DNA from: an uncultured Clostridium sp.
GTDB taxonomy: Bacteria > Bacillota > Clostridia > Lachnospirales > Lachnospiraceae
Length of the DNA stretch: 10,447 bases
NCBI GenBank assembly: GCA_934438135.1
Contig: CAKSBP010000075.1
Coordinates: 1-10,447, forward strand
Direction of reading: 5' to 3'
Shown one piece after another: positions 1-5,524 of this stretch. The translations under genes and the position numbers were made by a program. Numbering within the stretch: position 1 is the first letter of the stretch; each line of letters begins with the position of its first letter. The notes under the pieces were generated by a model. The model saw nothing but the letters and a program-made list of their open reading frames with translations. It did no database searches and was not told where the DNA came from.

Positions 1-5
1 ATAAC

Positions 6-57
6 AAAAATCGCTGCAATCCAGCAAATACAATGGATACAGCGATTTTTTGTTTTT
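6..57 (+). terminator. Rho-independent terminator of a gene left of the window
   Basis: Arms AAAAATCGCTG (6-16) and CAGCGATTTTT (40-50) are perfect 11-bp complements. A second inner pair, ATCCA (19-23) with TGGAT (34-38), lies inside the loop. A T-rich tail follows to 57, so the plus direction is best served. The A-run at the left arm could also let it act in the minus direction. No gene body for it is visible, so it presumably ends a plus-strand gene outside the window. Confidence 0.75.
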
Positions 58-208
58 AGAACTGTCAAAGACGGGATTATAATATAAAAAATTAAGAAAA
101 TCAAGTTTGTTTTCAAATAACTTTTCAAAATTAAGTTTACAGTTCTCCAACTTTCAATTCTTAATTCTCAGTAAAAAAAGAAGCAGGCAGCCAAGTGGTT
201 TCTACTCA
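58..208. other. AT-rich spacer with no recognised content
   Basis: This AT-rich stretch lies between two terminators. I find no codon-like frame with a ribosome binding site, no convincing promoter pair and no strong inverted repeat. The TATAAT at 78-83 has no -35 at a workable distance. Confidence 0.5.
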
Positions 209-248
209 CAAAAAACAAGGACAGCACCATTTTTCTGGTACTATCCTT
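209..248 (-). terminator. Terminator of the feo operon
   Basis: Read on the minus strand, AAGGATAGTACCA (248-236) pairs with TGGTGCTGTCCTT (229-217) over 13 positions without a bulge, counting two G-U pairs. The loop is six bases, and GTTTTTT follows. This is a textbook intrinsic terminator 16 bases after the stop of the Cys-rich small gene, and it closes the feo operon. Confidence 0.88.
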
Positions 249-264
249 ATCTATTTATTGGGTT

Positions 265-411
265 TTACTCTGTTGTTTCAGAACAATGTCCACCGCAGTG
301 ACCGCAGTCACATCCGCAATGAGATTTTCCACTTTGTTTGTCTTTTACTATCTTTCGGACAATCAAACCTACTATCAGAACTAAAACCACTGCTGTTACA
401 AATGTTCCCAT
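265..411 (-). CDS. FeoB-associated Cys-rich membrane protein
   Basis: A 48-residue protein. Residues 3-18 form one hydrophobic helix, followed by a basic stretch (R19, K20, K23, K25). A cluster of five Cys and three His then lies within residues 31-43 (H31, C32, C34, C36, H38, C39, H42, C43). This matches the small FeoB-associated Cys-rich membrane proteins that follow feoB in many Firmicutes. Family members are thought to assist FeoB in ferrous iron import, possibly by handling the metal, but the mechanism is not settled. The start is supported by GAAAGGAAGG about seven bases upstream. It lies 58 bases after the feoB stop and before the operon terminator, so it is probably co-transcribed. 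The basic residues after the helix suggest the Cys/His tail faces the cytoplasm, which is where imported Fe(II) would arrive; that orientation is inference. Confidence 0.85.
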   Translation of the reverse strand: MGTFVTAVVLVLIVGLIVRKIVKDKQSGKSHCGCDCGHCGGHCSETTE

Positions 412-469
412 TTTAAAACCTTCCTTTCGACAAATACAATATCTATCTTAGGTGAATAGTTTTTTATCG

Positions 470-2629
470 CTATGCCATCGCTCTTTCTGCACGTTCTTTC
501 TTTGCTGGACGAAATACCATGTAGAAAAATCCAAGGATTACAAAAACTGCTGCTACAGTTCCAATGCCAAACCTTCCTGTTGTTACCAGCATACCAATTT
601 GATAGATTGCAAGAGATGCTGCATAGGCAAGACCTGTCTGATAGCCAATTGCGAACCAGAACCATTTTGCATTGTTCATCTCCCGGCGGATTGCACCCAT
701 TGCTGCGAAGCAAGGTGCACATAACAGGTTAAAGATTAAGAAAGAATATGCAGCAAGTGCTGTCATACTGGATGCAAGAGAGCCCCACACCTCAGAACCA
801 TTTTCAGCCACTTCACCAAATCCAAATAAAATACCAAATGTTCCAACTACATTTTCTTTTGCAATTAATCCAGTAATGGCGGCAACAGCAGCTTTCCAGT
901 TACCCCATCCAAGTGGAATGAATAGCCAGCTGATGCCACGTCCAATCATAGAAAGAATGCTGTTCTCAATCTGCATATCGTCTAACATCATAAATTTTCC
1001 ATCTACCCATCCAAAATATGTCGTAAACCATACAAGCAAAGTAGAAAGTAAAATAACAGTACCTGCTTTTTTGATAAATGACCAGCCACGTTCCCACATG
1101 CTGCGAAGCACATTTAATAAAGTCGGCATATGATAAGCAGGAAGTTCCATTACAAACGTTGCCGGCTCACCAGCAAACATTTTTGTTTTCTTTAATAAGA
1201 TTCCAGAAAAAATAATTGCTGCAATTCCTACAAAATAAGCACTTGGTGCAACCCACCATGCGCCATCGAATAGTGCACCTGCAATCAAGGCAATAATCGG
1301 AAGTTTTGCTCCACAAGGAATAAACGTGGTTGTCATAATCGTCATTTTACGGTCACGGTCATTTTCAATGGTACGGGAAGCCATAATTCCAGGAACCCCA
1401 CATCCGCTTCCAATTAACATTGGAATAAAAGATTTTCCGGAAAGACCAAATTTACGGAAAATACGATCCATGATAAATGCAACACGAGCCATGTATCCAC
1501 ATGCTTCTAAGAATGCAAGAAATGCAAATAAAATTAACATCTGAGGTACGAAACCAAGCACTGCACCAACACCAGCTACAATACCGTCAATGATAAGACC
1601 TTTCAGCCACTCGGCACAGCCAATGCTGCTTAACAGGCTGTCAAATACCTGTGGTACACCAGGAACATGAAGTCCAAACAGGCTCCAGCCTTCACCAAAT
1701 ACGCCGTCATTTGCCCAGTCTGTTGCAATTCCACCTACTGTGGTAACCGATACATAATAAACAAGAAACATAACTGCTGCAAAAATCGGAAGGGCAAGCC
1801 ATCTGTTGGTAACTACCCTGTCAATTTTATCAGAAGTACTTAAATGCTCTTTTTTGTTCTTTTTATAACATTCTGAGATAATTGACGTCAGATATACATA
1901 ACGTTCGTTAGTAATAATACTTTCTGTATCATCATCCAGCTTTGTTTCAATTTCATCAATTTCTGCACTGACATCTGGTACACTCTTTAGCTGAGATGAA
2001 ATCTTATCGTCACGTTCTAATAACTTAATTGCAAAGAAACGTTTCTGTTCTTCCAATACGTCATTTCCTAGTTTCCCTTCAATTCTATCCAGAATGCTCT
2101 CTACTTCGTCCGCAAATTTATGTACTGGACAAGAACTATGCTGGGTTGCTGCCGCTACTGCCATTTGTGCAGCCTTTTCAATACCAGTCCCCTTTAAAGC
2201 AGAAATTTCTGTTACCTTGCAGCCAAGGTTCTTACTTAATTTTGCTGTACTTAAACGGTCACCGTTTTTCTCAACTAAGTCCATCATATTAACAGCCATC
2301 ACCACTGGAATTCCAAGTTCTATCAGCTGTGTTGTTAAATATAGATTACGTTCCAGATTGGTTCCATCTACGATATTTAAAATAACATCTGGTCTTTCAC
2401 TTAATAAAAAATTTCTGGCAACGACTTCTTCCAGTGTATATGGTGATAAAGAATAAATACCAGGTAAATCAACGACCACAACATCGTCATGTTTCTTTAA
2501 TTTTCCTTCTTTTTTTTCCACCGTTACGCCAGGCCAGTTTCCTACAAACTGGTTGGAACCCGTCAGGGCATTAAATAAGGTTGTTTTCCCGCAGTTTGGA
2601 TTTCCTGCAAGAGCAATTTTAATCGCCAT
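470..2629 (-). CDS. feoB: Ferrous iron transporter FeoB
   Basis: A 719-residue FeoB, the inner-membrane permease that imports Fe(II) and carries its own GTPase domain. The N-terminal G domain shows G1 GNPNCGKT (9-16), G3 DLPG (54-57), G4 NMMD (114-117) and G5 SALKG (143-147). A helical, charged linker (about 160-270) leads to the membrane part from about 275. The two Gate-type regions are visible: GSGCGVPG...IPCGAKLP around 407-444 and the FIPLGWGNWKAA...GLIAKE stretch around 570-592. A conserved CAPC pair lies near 638-641. Length is normal for the family. The frame stays open to a GTG at 2659, but the ATG at 2629 is preferred: it has GGAG seven bases upstream and begins directly with the MAIKIALAGNP strand of the G domain. 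It follows two feoA genes and precedes a Cys-rich small gene in the same operon. A short hairpin (GTGCC-GTT-GGCAC, 2647-2659) sits just before its ribosome binding site. Confidence 0.97.
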   Translation of the reverse strand: MAIKIALAGNPNCGKTTLFNALTGSNQFVGNWPGVTVEKKEGKLKKHDDVVVVDLPGIYSLSPYTLEEVVARNFLLSERPDVILNIVDGTNLERNLYLTTQLIELGIPVVMAVNMMDLVEKNGDRLSTAKLSKNLGCKVTEISALKGTGIEKAAQMAVAAATQHSSCPVHKFADEVESILDRIEGKLGNDVLEEQKRFFAIKLLERDDKISSQLKSVPDVSAEIDEIETKLDDDTESIITNERYVYLTSIISECYKKNKKEHLSTSDKIDRVVTNRWLALPIFAAVMFLVYYVSVTTVGGIATDWANDGVFGEGWSLFGLHVPGVPQVFDSLLSSIGCAEWLKGLIIDGIVAGVGAVLGFVPQMLILFAFLAFLEACGYMARVAFIMDRIFRKFGLSGKSFIPMLIGSGCGVPGIMASRTIENDRDRKMTIMTTTFIPCGAKLPIIALIAGALFDGAWWVAPSAYFVGIAAIIFSGILLKKTKMFAGEPATFVMELPAYHMPTLLNVLRSMWERGWSFIKKAGTVILLSTLLVWFTTYFGWVDGKFMMLDDMQIENSILSMIGRGISWLFIPLGWGNWKAAVAAITGLIAKENVVGTFGILFGFGEVAENGSEVWGSLASSMTALAAYSFLIFNLLCAPCFAAMGAIRREMNNAKWFWFAIGYQTGLAYAASLAIYQIGMLVTTGRFGIGTVAAVFVILGFFYMVFRPAKKERAERAMA

Positions 2630-2699
2630 ACTCAAACTCCATTTCCGTGCCGTTGGCACTTCCTCTAACTATTATATTATTTGGTTTGTTATTACTTAT

Positions 2700-2723
2700 T
2701 TATGTTAGTTTAATCTAACCATA
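2700..2723. promoter_or_regulatory. Possible second DtxR/IdeR-type operator, before feoB
   Basis: The plus-strand 2700-2718 matches 15 of 19 positions of the DtxR/IdeR box TTAGGTTAGGCTAACCTAA. The overlapping register 2705-2723, read on the minus strand, matches 14 of 19. GTTAG and CTAAC arms are visible. The site lies in the 102-base gap between feoA2 and feoB, much longer than the gap between the two feoA genes. Only a poor promoter can be drawn here (TTGTGC at 2731-2726, 18 bases, TAACAT), so an internal regulated start is possible but unproven. Confidence 0.4.
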
Positions 2724-2731
2724 TCGCACAA

Positions 2732-2953
2732 TTATTCTACTTCAATCATACCCGCATCGGCTTTCCGAAGAGAAAGTTCATATCCTCTTACTTTAACTTC
2801 GATTGGATCACCTAAAGGTGCAACTTTCCGCACATAGATTTCGGTTCCTTTTGTAATACCCATATCCATAATTCTACGTTTTACCGGACCAGCACCGGAC
2901 AGTTTTTTTACTGTAACCGTTTCACCGATTTTTACTTCCTGCAAAGTTCTCAT
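2732..2953 (-). CDS. feoA: FeoA domain protein (second copy)
   Basis: A 73-residue protein with the FeoA SH3-like beta-barrel pattern: a Leu/Val-rich start, the G-A/G-PVKRRIMDMGITKGTEI core (about 21-40), then VAPLGDPIEVKVRGYELSLRKADAGMIEV at the end. FeoA is a small cytoplasmic partner of FeoB needed for efficient Fe(II) import, and it is thought to contact the FeoB G domain or membrane part. The start has AAGGAGAGG about six bases upstream. It begins 14 bases after the stop of the first feoA, so translation is probably coupled. The 'LGDPIEV...YELSLRK' pattern is the canonical FeoA form, so this copy is the better candidate for the direct FeoB partner. Confidence 0.93.
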   Translation of the reverse strand: MRTLQEVKIGETVTVKKLSGAGPVKRRIMDMGITKGTEIYVRKVAPLGDPIEVKVRGYELSLRKADAGMIEVE

Positions 2954-2967
2954 ACCATTACCTCTCC

Positions 2968-3177
2968 TTATACCAGAATCTTAGCTGCAATGTCTTTTCC
3001 AATTGCTACTCTGGATTCTTTTATATTTACAATCATATTACCGCCTATTTCAGAAATCACAGTAACGAATCCGCCTGCTACAAAACCAAGGCTCTCTAAA
3101 AATCTTCTTGTTTCCTGTTTTCCACCGACTTTTTTTATCTCAAAAGCCTTTCCTGTTTCGACCATTGTCAAAGGCAT
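2968..3177 (-). CDS. feoA: FeoA domain protein (first copy)
   Basis: A 69-residue FeoA-type protein, first gene of the feo operon. It shows the FeoA signature (KVGGKQETRRFLESLGFVAGGFVTVISE, about 16-43), followed by a strand pair with GGNMIVNIKESRVAIGKDIAAKILV. It differs clearly from the second copy, lacking the 'PLGDPIEV' form. This points to an old duplication with possible division of labour rather than recent copying. The ATG at 3177 has only a weak AGAAG-type ribosome binding site, unlike the strong sites of its neighbours, so initiation may be inefficient. An alternative ATG four codons inside (3165) is possible. The transcript leader before it is about 48 bases and contains a Fur-like palindrome. 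Confidence 0.92.
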   Translation of the reverse strand: MPLTMVETGKAFEIKKVGGKQETRRFLESLGFVAGGFVTVISEIGGNMIVNIKESRVAIGKDIAAKILV

Positions 3178-3202
3178 CTTTTCATCTTCTTTCTTTTTTT
3201 AT

Positions 3203-3222
3203 TGATACTGATTATCATTTTC
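3203..3222. promoter_or_regulatory. Fur-box-like operator in the feo leader
   Basis: The 15-mer TGATACTGATTATCA (3203-3217) matches 13 of 14 defined positions of the 7-1-7 Fur motif TGATAAT-N-ATTATCA. The overlapping 19-mer 3204-3222 matches the classic Fur box at 16 of 19. It lies just downstream of the predicted feo start site near 3225, where a bound repressor would block early elongation. The TGA/TCA ends favour Fur over PerR, whose consensus has TTA/TAA. No Fur gene is in the window. Confidence 0.65.
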
Positions 3223-3224
3223 TA

Positions 3225-3243
3225 TGAGGTTAGTATAACCTAA
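3225..3243. promoter_or_regulatory. DtxR/IdeR-type operator over the feo -10
   Basis: The 19-mer TGAGGTTAGTATAACCTAA matches the DtxR/IdeR consensus at 16 of 19 positions. Its core AGGTTA-GTA-TAACCT is a perfect inverted repeat. It covers the whole -10 of the feo promoter (3232-3237) and reaches the predicted start site, the arrangement expected for repression by metal-loaded DtxR. The neighbouring divergent gene encodes a protein of that family, the obvious candidate to bind here. Confidence 0.8.
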
Positions 3244-3260
3244 CTTTCCAATAGTGTCAA
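3232..3260 (-). promoter_or_regulatory. Sigma-A promoter of the feo operon
   Basis: On the minus strand, TTGACA (3260-3255) is followed by a 17-base spacer and TATACT (3237-3232). This is a perfect -35, five of six at -10, and ideal spacing. Transcription should start near 3225. The first feoA follows about 48 bases downstream. Such a strong promoter fits a gene set held off by repressors. Confidence 0.87.
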
Positions 3261-3269
3261 TACATTAAA

Positions 3270-3284
3270 TGAGAAATATTATCA
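3270..3284. promoter_or_regulatory. Second Fur-like palindrome between the divergent promoters
   Basis: TGAGAAATATTATCA matches the 7-1-7 Fur motif at 12 of 14 positions. It lies upstream of the feo -35 and upstream of the dtxR -35, so it could serve either gene. Its centre is 67 bases from that of the first Fur-like site. The AT-rich background makes a chance match more likely than for the first site. Confidence 0.4.
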
Positions 3285-3307
3285 TTTACTTGTTTTTTCT
3301 CCGCCCG

Positions 3308-3336
3308 TTGCTATCTAAGTTCAATTATGCTATACT
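3308..3336 (+). promoter_or_regulatory. Promoter of the DtxR-family regulator gene
   Basis: TTGCTA (3308-3313), a 17-base spacer, then TATACT (3331-3336) preceded by TGC, giving an extended -10. Start would fall near 3343, about 38 bases before the ATG. The DtxR-type operator at 3225-3243 lies more than 60 bases upstream of this -35, so autorepression through that site is not obvious. Confidence 0.7.
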
Positions 3337-3380
3337 AGTCGAAATAGTTCTAAAACGAAGACATAGAAAGAGGGAAGATT

Positions 3381-3755
3381 ATGCAGATAAAAGAATCCGG
3401 AGAAAATTATTTAGAAACGATTTTAACCTTAAGTAACAAATTACCTGTTGTCCGTGCAGTTGATATTGCTACTGAACTGAACTTTAAGAAATCCAGTGTC
3501 AGCGTTGCTATGAAAAACCTGAGAGAAAACGGCTATATTTCTGTCAGCGATGCTGGTTATATTACATTGAATCCATCTGGGCTGGAAATTGCGGAAATGA
3601 TTTATGAACGTCATGCAATTTTATCTAAATGGCTGGAAAGCCTTGGTGTTTCGAAAGAAACTGCTGCTGAAGATGCCTGCCGTATGGAGCATGTCATCAG
3701 CAAAGAAAGCTTTGAAGCAGTGAAAAAGCATGTACTGGAATATCATATGAAATAA
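3381..3755 (+). CDS. DtxR-family metal-dependent transcriptional regulator
   Basis: A 124-residue DtxR/MntR-family repressor that probably senses Fe(II) or Mn(II) and controls the divergent feo operon. The winged helix-turn-helix fills about residues 8-65 (VRAVDIATELNFKKSSVSVAMKNLRENGYI is the HTH, then the wing GYITL). The dimerisation and metal domain follows. Compared with DtxR, C100, E103 and H104 in DACRMEHVIS match Cys102, Glu105 and His106, and H78 matches His79. The position of DtxR Met10 (MntR Asp8) is N9. The Glu83 and His98 positions are S82 and A96, so the ancillary site looks incomplete. The SH3-like third domain of DtxR/IdeR is absent, as in MntR and many clostridial homologues. 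The Cys ligand favours DtxR-like iron sensing over MntR-like manganese sensing, but that is inference. AGAGGGAAG precedes the ATG at normal spacing. A DtxR-type box in the shared intergenic region supports the regulatory link. Confidence 0.92.
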   Translation: MQIKESGENYLETILTLSNKLPVVRAVDIATELNFKKSSVSVAMKNLRENGYISVSDAGYITLNPSGLEIAEMIYERHAILSKWLESLGVSKETAAEDACRMEHVISKESFEAVKKHVLEYHMK

Positions 3756-3810
3756 AAAATCCCCTAGACCATTCCTTTCAATATCATCGTTTGGTCAGGG
3801 GAATTTTTTT
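3756..3810. terminator. Bidirectional terminator between convergent genes
   Basis: CCCCTAGACCA (3761-3771) pairs with TGGTCAGGGG (3792-3801) with one bulged A (3766) and a 20-base loop. An A-run lies on the left and seven Ts (3804-3810) on the right. It begins directly after the dtxR stop and ends two bases before the stop of the convergent EcsC gene, so it can serve both. Confidence 0.85.
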
Positions 3811-3812
3811 GT

Positions 3813-4595
3813 TTATTCCGGCTGTATCTTTTTGAGCAGATACCTCTTTTGATATTTTAACCTTGCGGTTTCTGCAATTTTATTCATGCATTTTACATTG
3901 GCGATGCCGCCAAGTACACCTGCAATGGGAATGCCCTGAAGAACTTTCATATAAAGCATCTCTTCTGCCAGTGCCTTAGCAGTTTTTTGAATCTGTTCGT
4001 CCAAGCTACTATCTAGTACAATATTTTTAGCAAGTTTTCCGGCTGTTTCATCGGCTTCTTTCAATTTTTCTTTCCGCTCTTTTCCACTAAGAAGTGCTGC
4101 TTCCATCACTTTTAAAATGTAATAGCGCTCTTCTTCGCTTTTATAGTCAAATCCATAACTCATGGCAGCCTCATATACAGATTTTAAAAGCATTCCAATA
4201 AAAACAGGAATATCCGGAAGACCAATTCCAAACAGTCCAAGAGCACTGCCTTCTAGAGCAGTCAGACCAAGGTTTCCCCATTTCCGTCTGTCCGACTCCA
4301 GATTCAGGTTCCACAAAGCTTTCTTATTCTTTCTTCGTTCTAAAGTAAAATCACGAATATCATAATCCTGCTGCCGTTTTTCTTTATCGTATGTCTTCTC
4401 AATTACAGCATCACCTTTTTTAAATACAATCTTAAATCCAACAGTAAATGCCTTCTCCAGCTTTTCTTCCAACCCTTCTGGAATTTTCTCTGCAATTTTT
4501 TTCTGAAGTGGGTTCTCTTCTTTCTTTTTTGTCTGACAACTTCTAGCTTCCCTTTCTTCAATTTTCCGAAGCTGATTTTCCAGTAATTGATTCAT
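3813..4595 (-). CDS. EcsC-family protein
   Basis: A 260-residue protein of the EcsC family, named after the third gene of the Bacillus subtilis ecsABC operon. The biochemical role is unknown. A charged, probably helical N-terminus (1-110) is followed by a hydrophobic, Gly-rich segment (LTALEGSALGLFGIGLPDIPVFIGMLLKSVY, 111-141). This includes the characteristic GLPDIP and the SYGFDYKSEEERYYIL block (146-161). A second hydrophobic Gly-rich segment is at 219-233, before a basic C-terminus. The hydrophobic segments suggest membrane association, but no signal peptide is seen. The frame stays open to 4622, but the ATG at 4595 has AAGGAGG seven bases upstream, which settles the start. It is monocistronic here, with no ecsA or ecsB ABC-transporter genes beside it. 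Confidence 0.85.
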   Translation of the reverse strand: MNQLLENQLRKIEEREARSCQTKKKEENPLQKKIAEKIPEGLEEKLEKAFTVGFKIVFKKGDAVIEKTYDKEKRQQDYDIRDFTLERRKNKKALWNLNLESDRRKWGNLGLTALEGSALGLFGIGLPDIPVFIGMLLKSVYEAAMSYGFDYKSEEERYYILKVMEAALLSGKERKEKLKEADETAGKLAKNIVLDSSLDEQIQKTAKALAEEMLYMKVLQGIPIAGVLGGIANVKCMNKIAETARLKYQKRYLLKKIQPE

Positions 4596-4637
4596 GTGAC
4601 TGCCTCCTTTCAGATTATTCATCCTTCTATTATTATA

Positions 4638-4666
4638 ATTATAAACAAATTCTTCCGCTTACACAA
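4638..4666 (-). promoter_or_regulatory. Promoter of the EcsC-family gene
   Basis: On the minus strand TTGTGT (4666-4661), a 17-base spacer and TATAAT (4643-4638) are visible. Start would be near 4631, about 36 bases before the ATG at 4595. The consensus -10 and spacing make this a good sigma-A candidate. Confidence 0.72.
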
Positions 4667-4722
4667 GCATCCCAATGTAGATTTTCCTCTATTCCTCCCT
4701 ACCAAAGCTACTCTAGATGTTG

Positions 4723-4728
4723 TATAAT
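4723..4728 (+). promoter_or_regulatory. Likely -10 of the tcdA-ttcA operon
   Basis: A consensus TATAAT lies 62 bases before the tcdA ATG. No good -35 is found at 15-18 bases upstream (the 17-base position reads TACCAA), and there is no TGn extension. The promoter is therefore weak or needs help. It is divergent from the EcsC gene promoter. Confidence 0.5.
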
Positions 4729-4747
4729 AGTATGGCGTGTAAACAAA

Positions 4748-4769
4748 CAGTCTGATTTTTTACAGACTG
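4748..4769 (+). promoter_or_regulatory. Leader hairpin before tcdA
   Basis: CAGTCTG (4748-4754) and CAGACTG (4763-4769) form a perfect 7-bp stem with an eight-base, T-rich loop, in the transcript leader just before the ribosome binding site AAGGAAAGGA. No T-run follows, so it is not a terminator. It may stabilise the message or influence translation. Confidence 0.5.
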
Positions 4770-4789
4770 CAAAAGGAAAGGAACATACT

Positions 4790-5497
4790 ATGGAAAGTGA
4801 ATTTAGCCGAACAGAACTTTTAATCGGAAAGGATGCCGTAGAAACATTACATCATAAACGGGTAGCCATCTTTGGTGTCGGCGGTGTTGGCGGATTTGCC
4901 GCAGAAGCCCTTGCCAGAAGCGGTGTTGGAATCCTTGATTTGTTTGATAAAGATACGGTTTCTATTAGTAATCTGAACCGTCAGATTATTGCCACATATG
5001 ACACTATTGGCAAAAATAAAGTAGACGTTATGAAAGATCGTATTTTAAGCATAAATAGAAACGCAGTTGTGCATACCTATCCCGTTTTTTATCTGCCGGA
5101 AAATGCAGAAGATTATGATTTTACCCAGTATGATTACATTATTGATGCAGTAGATACGGTAACTGCAAAACTGACTTTGGTAGAACAGGCTTATAAAGCC
5201 GGTACACCAATTATCAGTGCTATGGGTGCGGGAAATAAATTAGATCCGACTGCCTTTGAAGTTGCAGACATCAACAAAACTTCCGTATGTCCTCTTGCAA
5301 AGGTCATGCGTCGGGAGCTGAAAAAACGCGGTATTCCAAAGTTAAAGGTTGTCTATTCCAAAGAACAGCCATTAAAACCACGGTATGAGGAAACACCAAT
5401 GGAACGCAAAGTTGCTCCGGGAAGCATTGCTTTTATTCCGTCCGTGTCCGGACTGATTATTGCCAGCGAAGTAATTAAAGATTTAAGTTTACGATAA
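4790..5497 (+). CDS. tcdA: tRNA threonylcarbamoyladenosine dehydratase TcdA
   Basis: A 235-residue E1-like (ThiF/MoeB superfamily) enzyme of the TcdA/CsdL type. TcdA uses ATP to cyclise t6A to ct6A at position 37 of ANN-decoding tRNAs, in the cytoplasm. Seen: the nucleotide-binding glycine loop GVGGVGG (29-35), D53 in LFDKD, the NLNRQ motif (61-65), IIDAVDTV (117-124), the family-typical ISAMGAGNKLDP (142-153) and SVCPLAKVMRRELKKRG (165-181), then APGSIAFIPSVSGL near the C-terminus. The MoeB/ThiF zinc cysteine pairs are absent, which separates it from the sulfur-carrier-activating enzymes. It is shorter than the E. coli protein at the C-terminus. AAAGGAACA precedes the ATG at good distance. 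It is followed 27 bases later by a ttcA-type gene, giving a two-gene tRNA-modification operon. Confidence 0.92.
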   Translation: MESEFSRTELLIGKDAVETLHHKRVAIFGVGGVGGFAAEALARSGVGILDLFDKDTVSISNLNRQIIATYDTIGKNKVDVMKDRILSINRNAVVHTYPVFYLPENAEDYDFTQYDYIIDAVDTVTAKLTLVEQAYKAGTPIISAMGAGNKLDPTAFEVADINKTSVCPLAKVMRRELKKRGIPKLKVVYSKEQPLKPRYEETPMERKVAPGSIAFIPSVSGLIIASEVIKDLSLR

Positions 5498-5524
5498 AAT
5501 GCTCAGAAAAAACAGGAGGATATT

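Noticed and set aside
78..83. Isolated TATAAT as a promoter in the left spacer
   Set aside because: The nearest TTGACA-like hexamer is only ten bases away and no gene follows in that direction.
107..416. Plus-strand open frames of 64 and 73 residues
   Set aside because: They run through the terminator and antisense to the Cys-rich gene, without ribosome binding sites.
2630..2659. Longer feoB starting at a GTG
   Set aside because: The AGGA before that GTG is almost touching it, while the ATG at 2629 has GGAG at seven bases and begins exactly at the G-domain first strand.
3203..3217. Reading this palindrome as a PerR box
   Set aside because: PerR sites have TTA/TAA outer bases; this has TGA/TCA, which fits Fur better. 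The two families overlap, so this is a preference, not proof.
3178..3380. A riboswitch in the feo leader
   Set aside because: The leader after the predicted start is only about 48 bases, too short for a known metal riboswitch, and shows no conserved multi-helix structure.
4596..4622. Nine extra N-terminal residues on the EcsC gene
   Set aside because: They are encoded by the strong AAGGAGG ribosome binding site of the internal ATG at 4595.
4790..5497. MoeB or ThiF (sulfur-carrier activation) rather than TcdA
   Set aside because: The zinc-binding cysteine pairs are missing, and the SAMGAGNKLDP and CPLAKVMRRELKKRG blocks are those of the TcdA/CsdL group.
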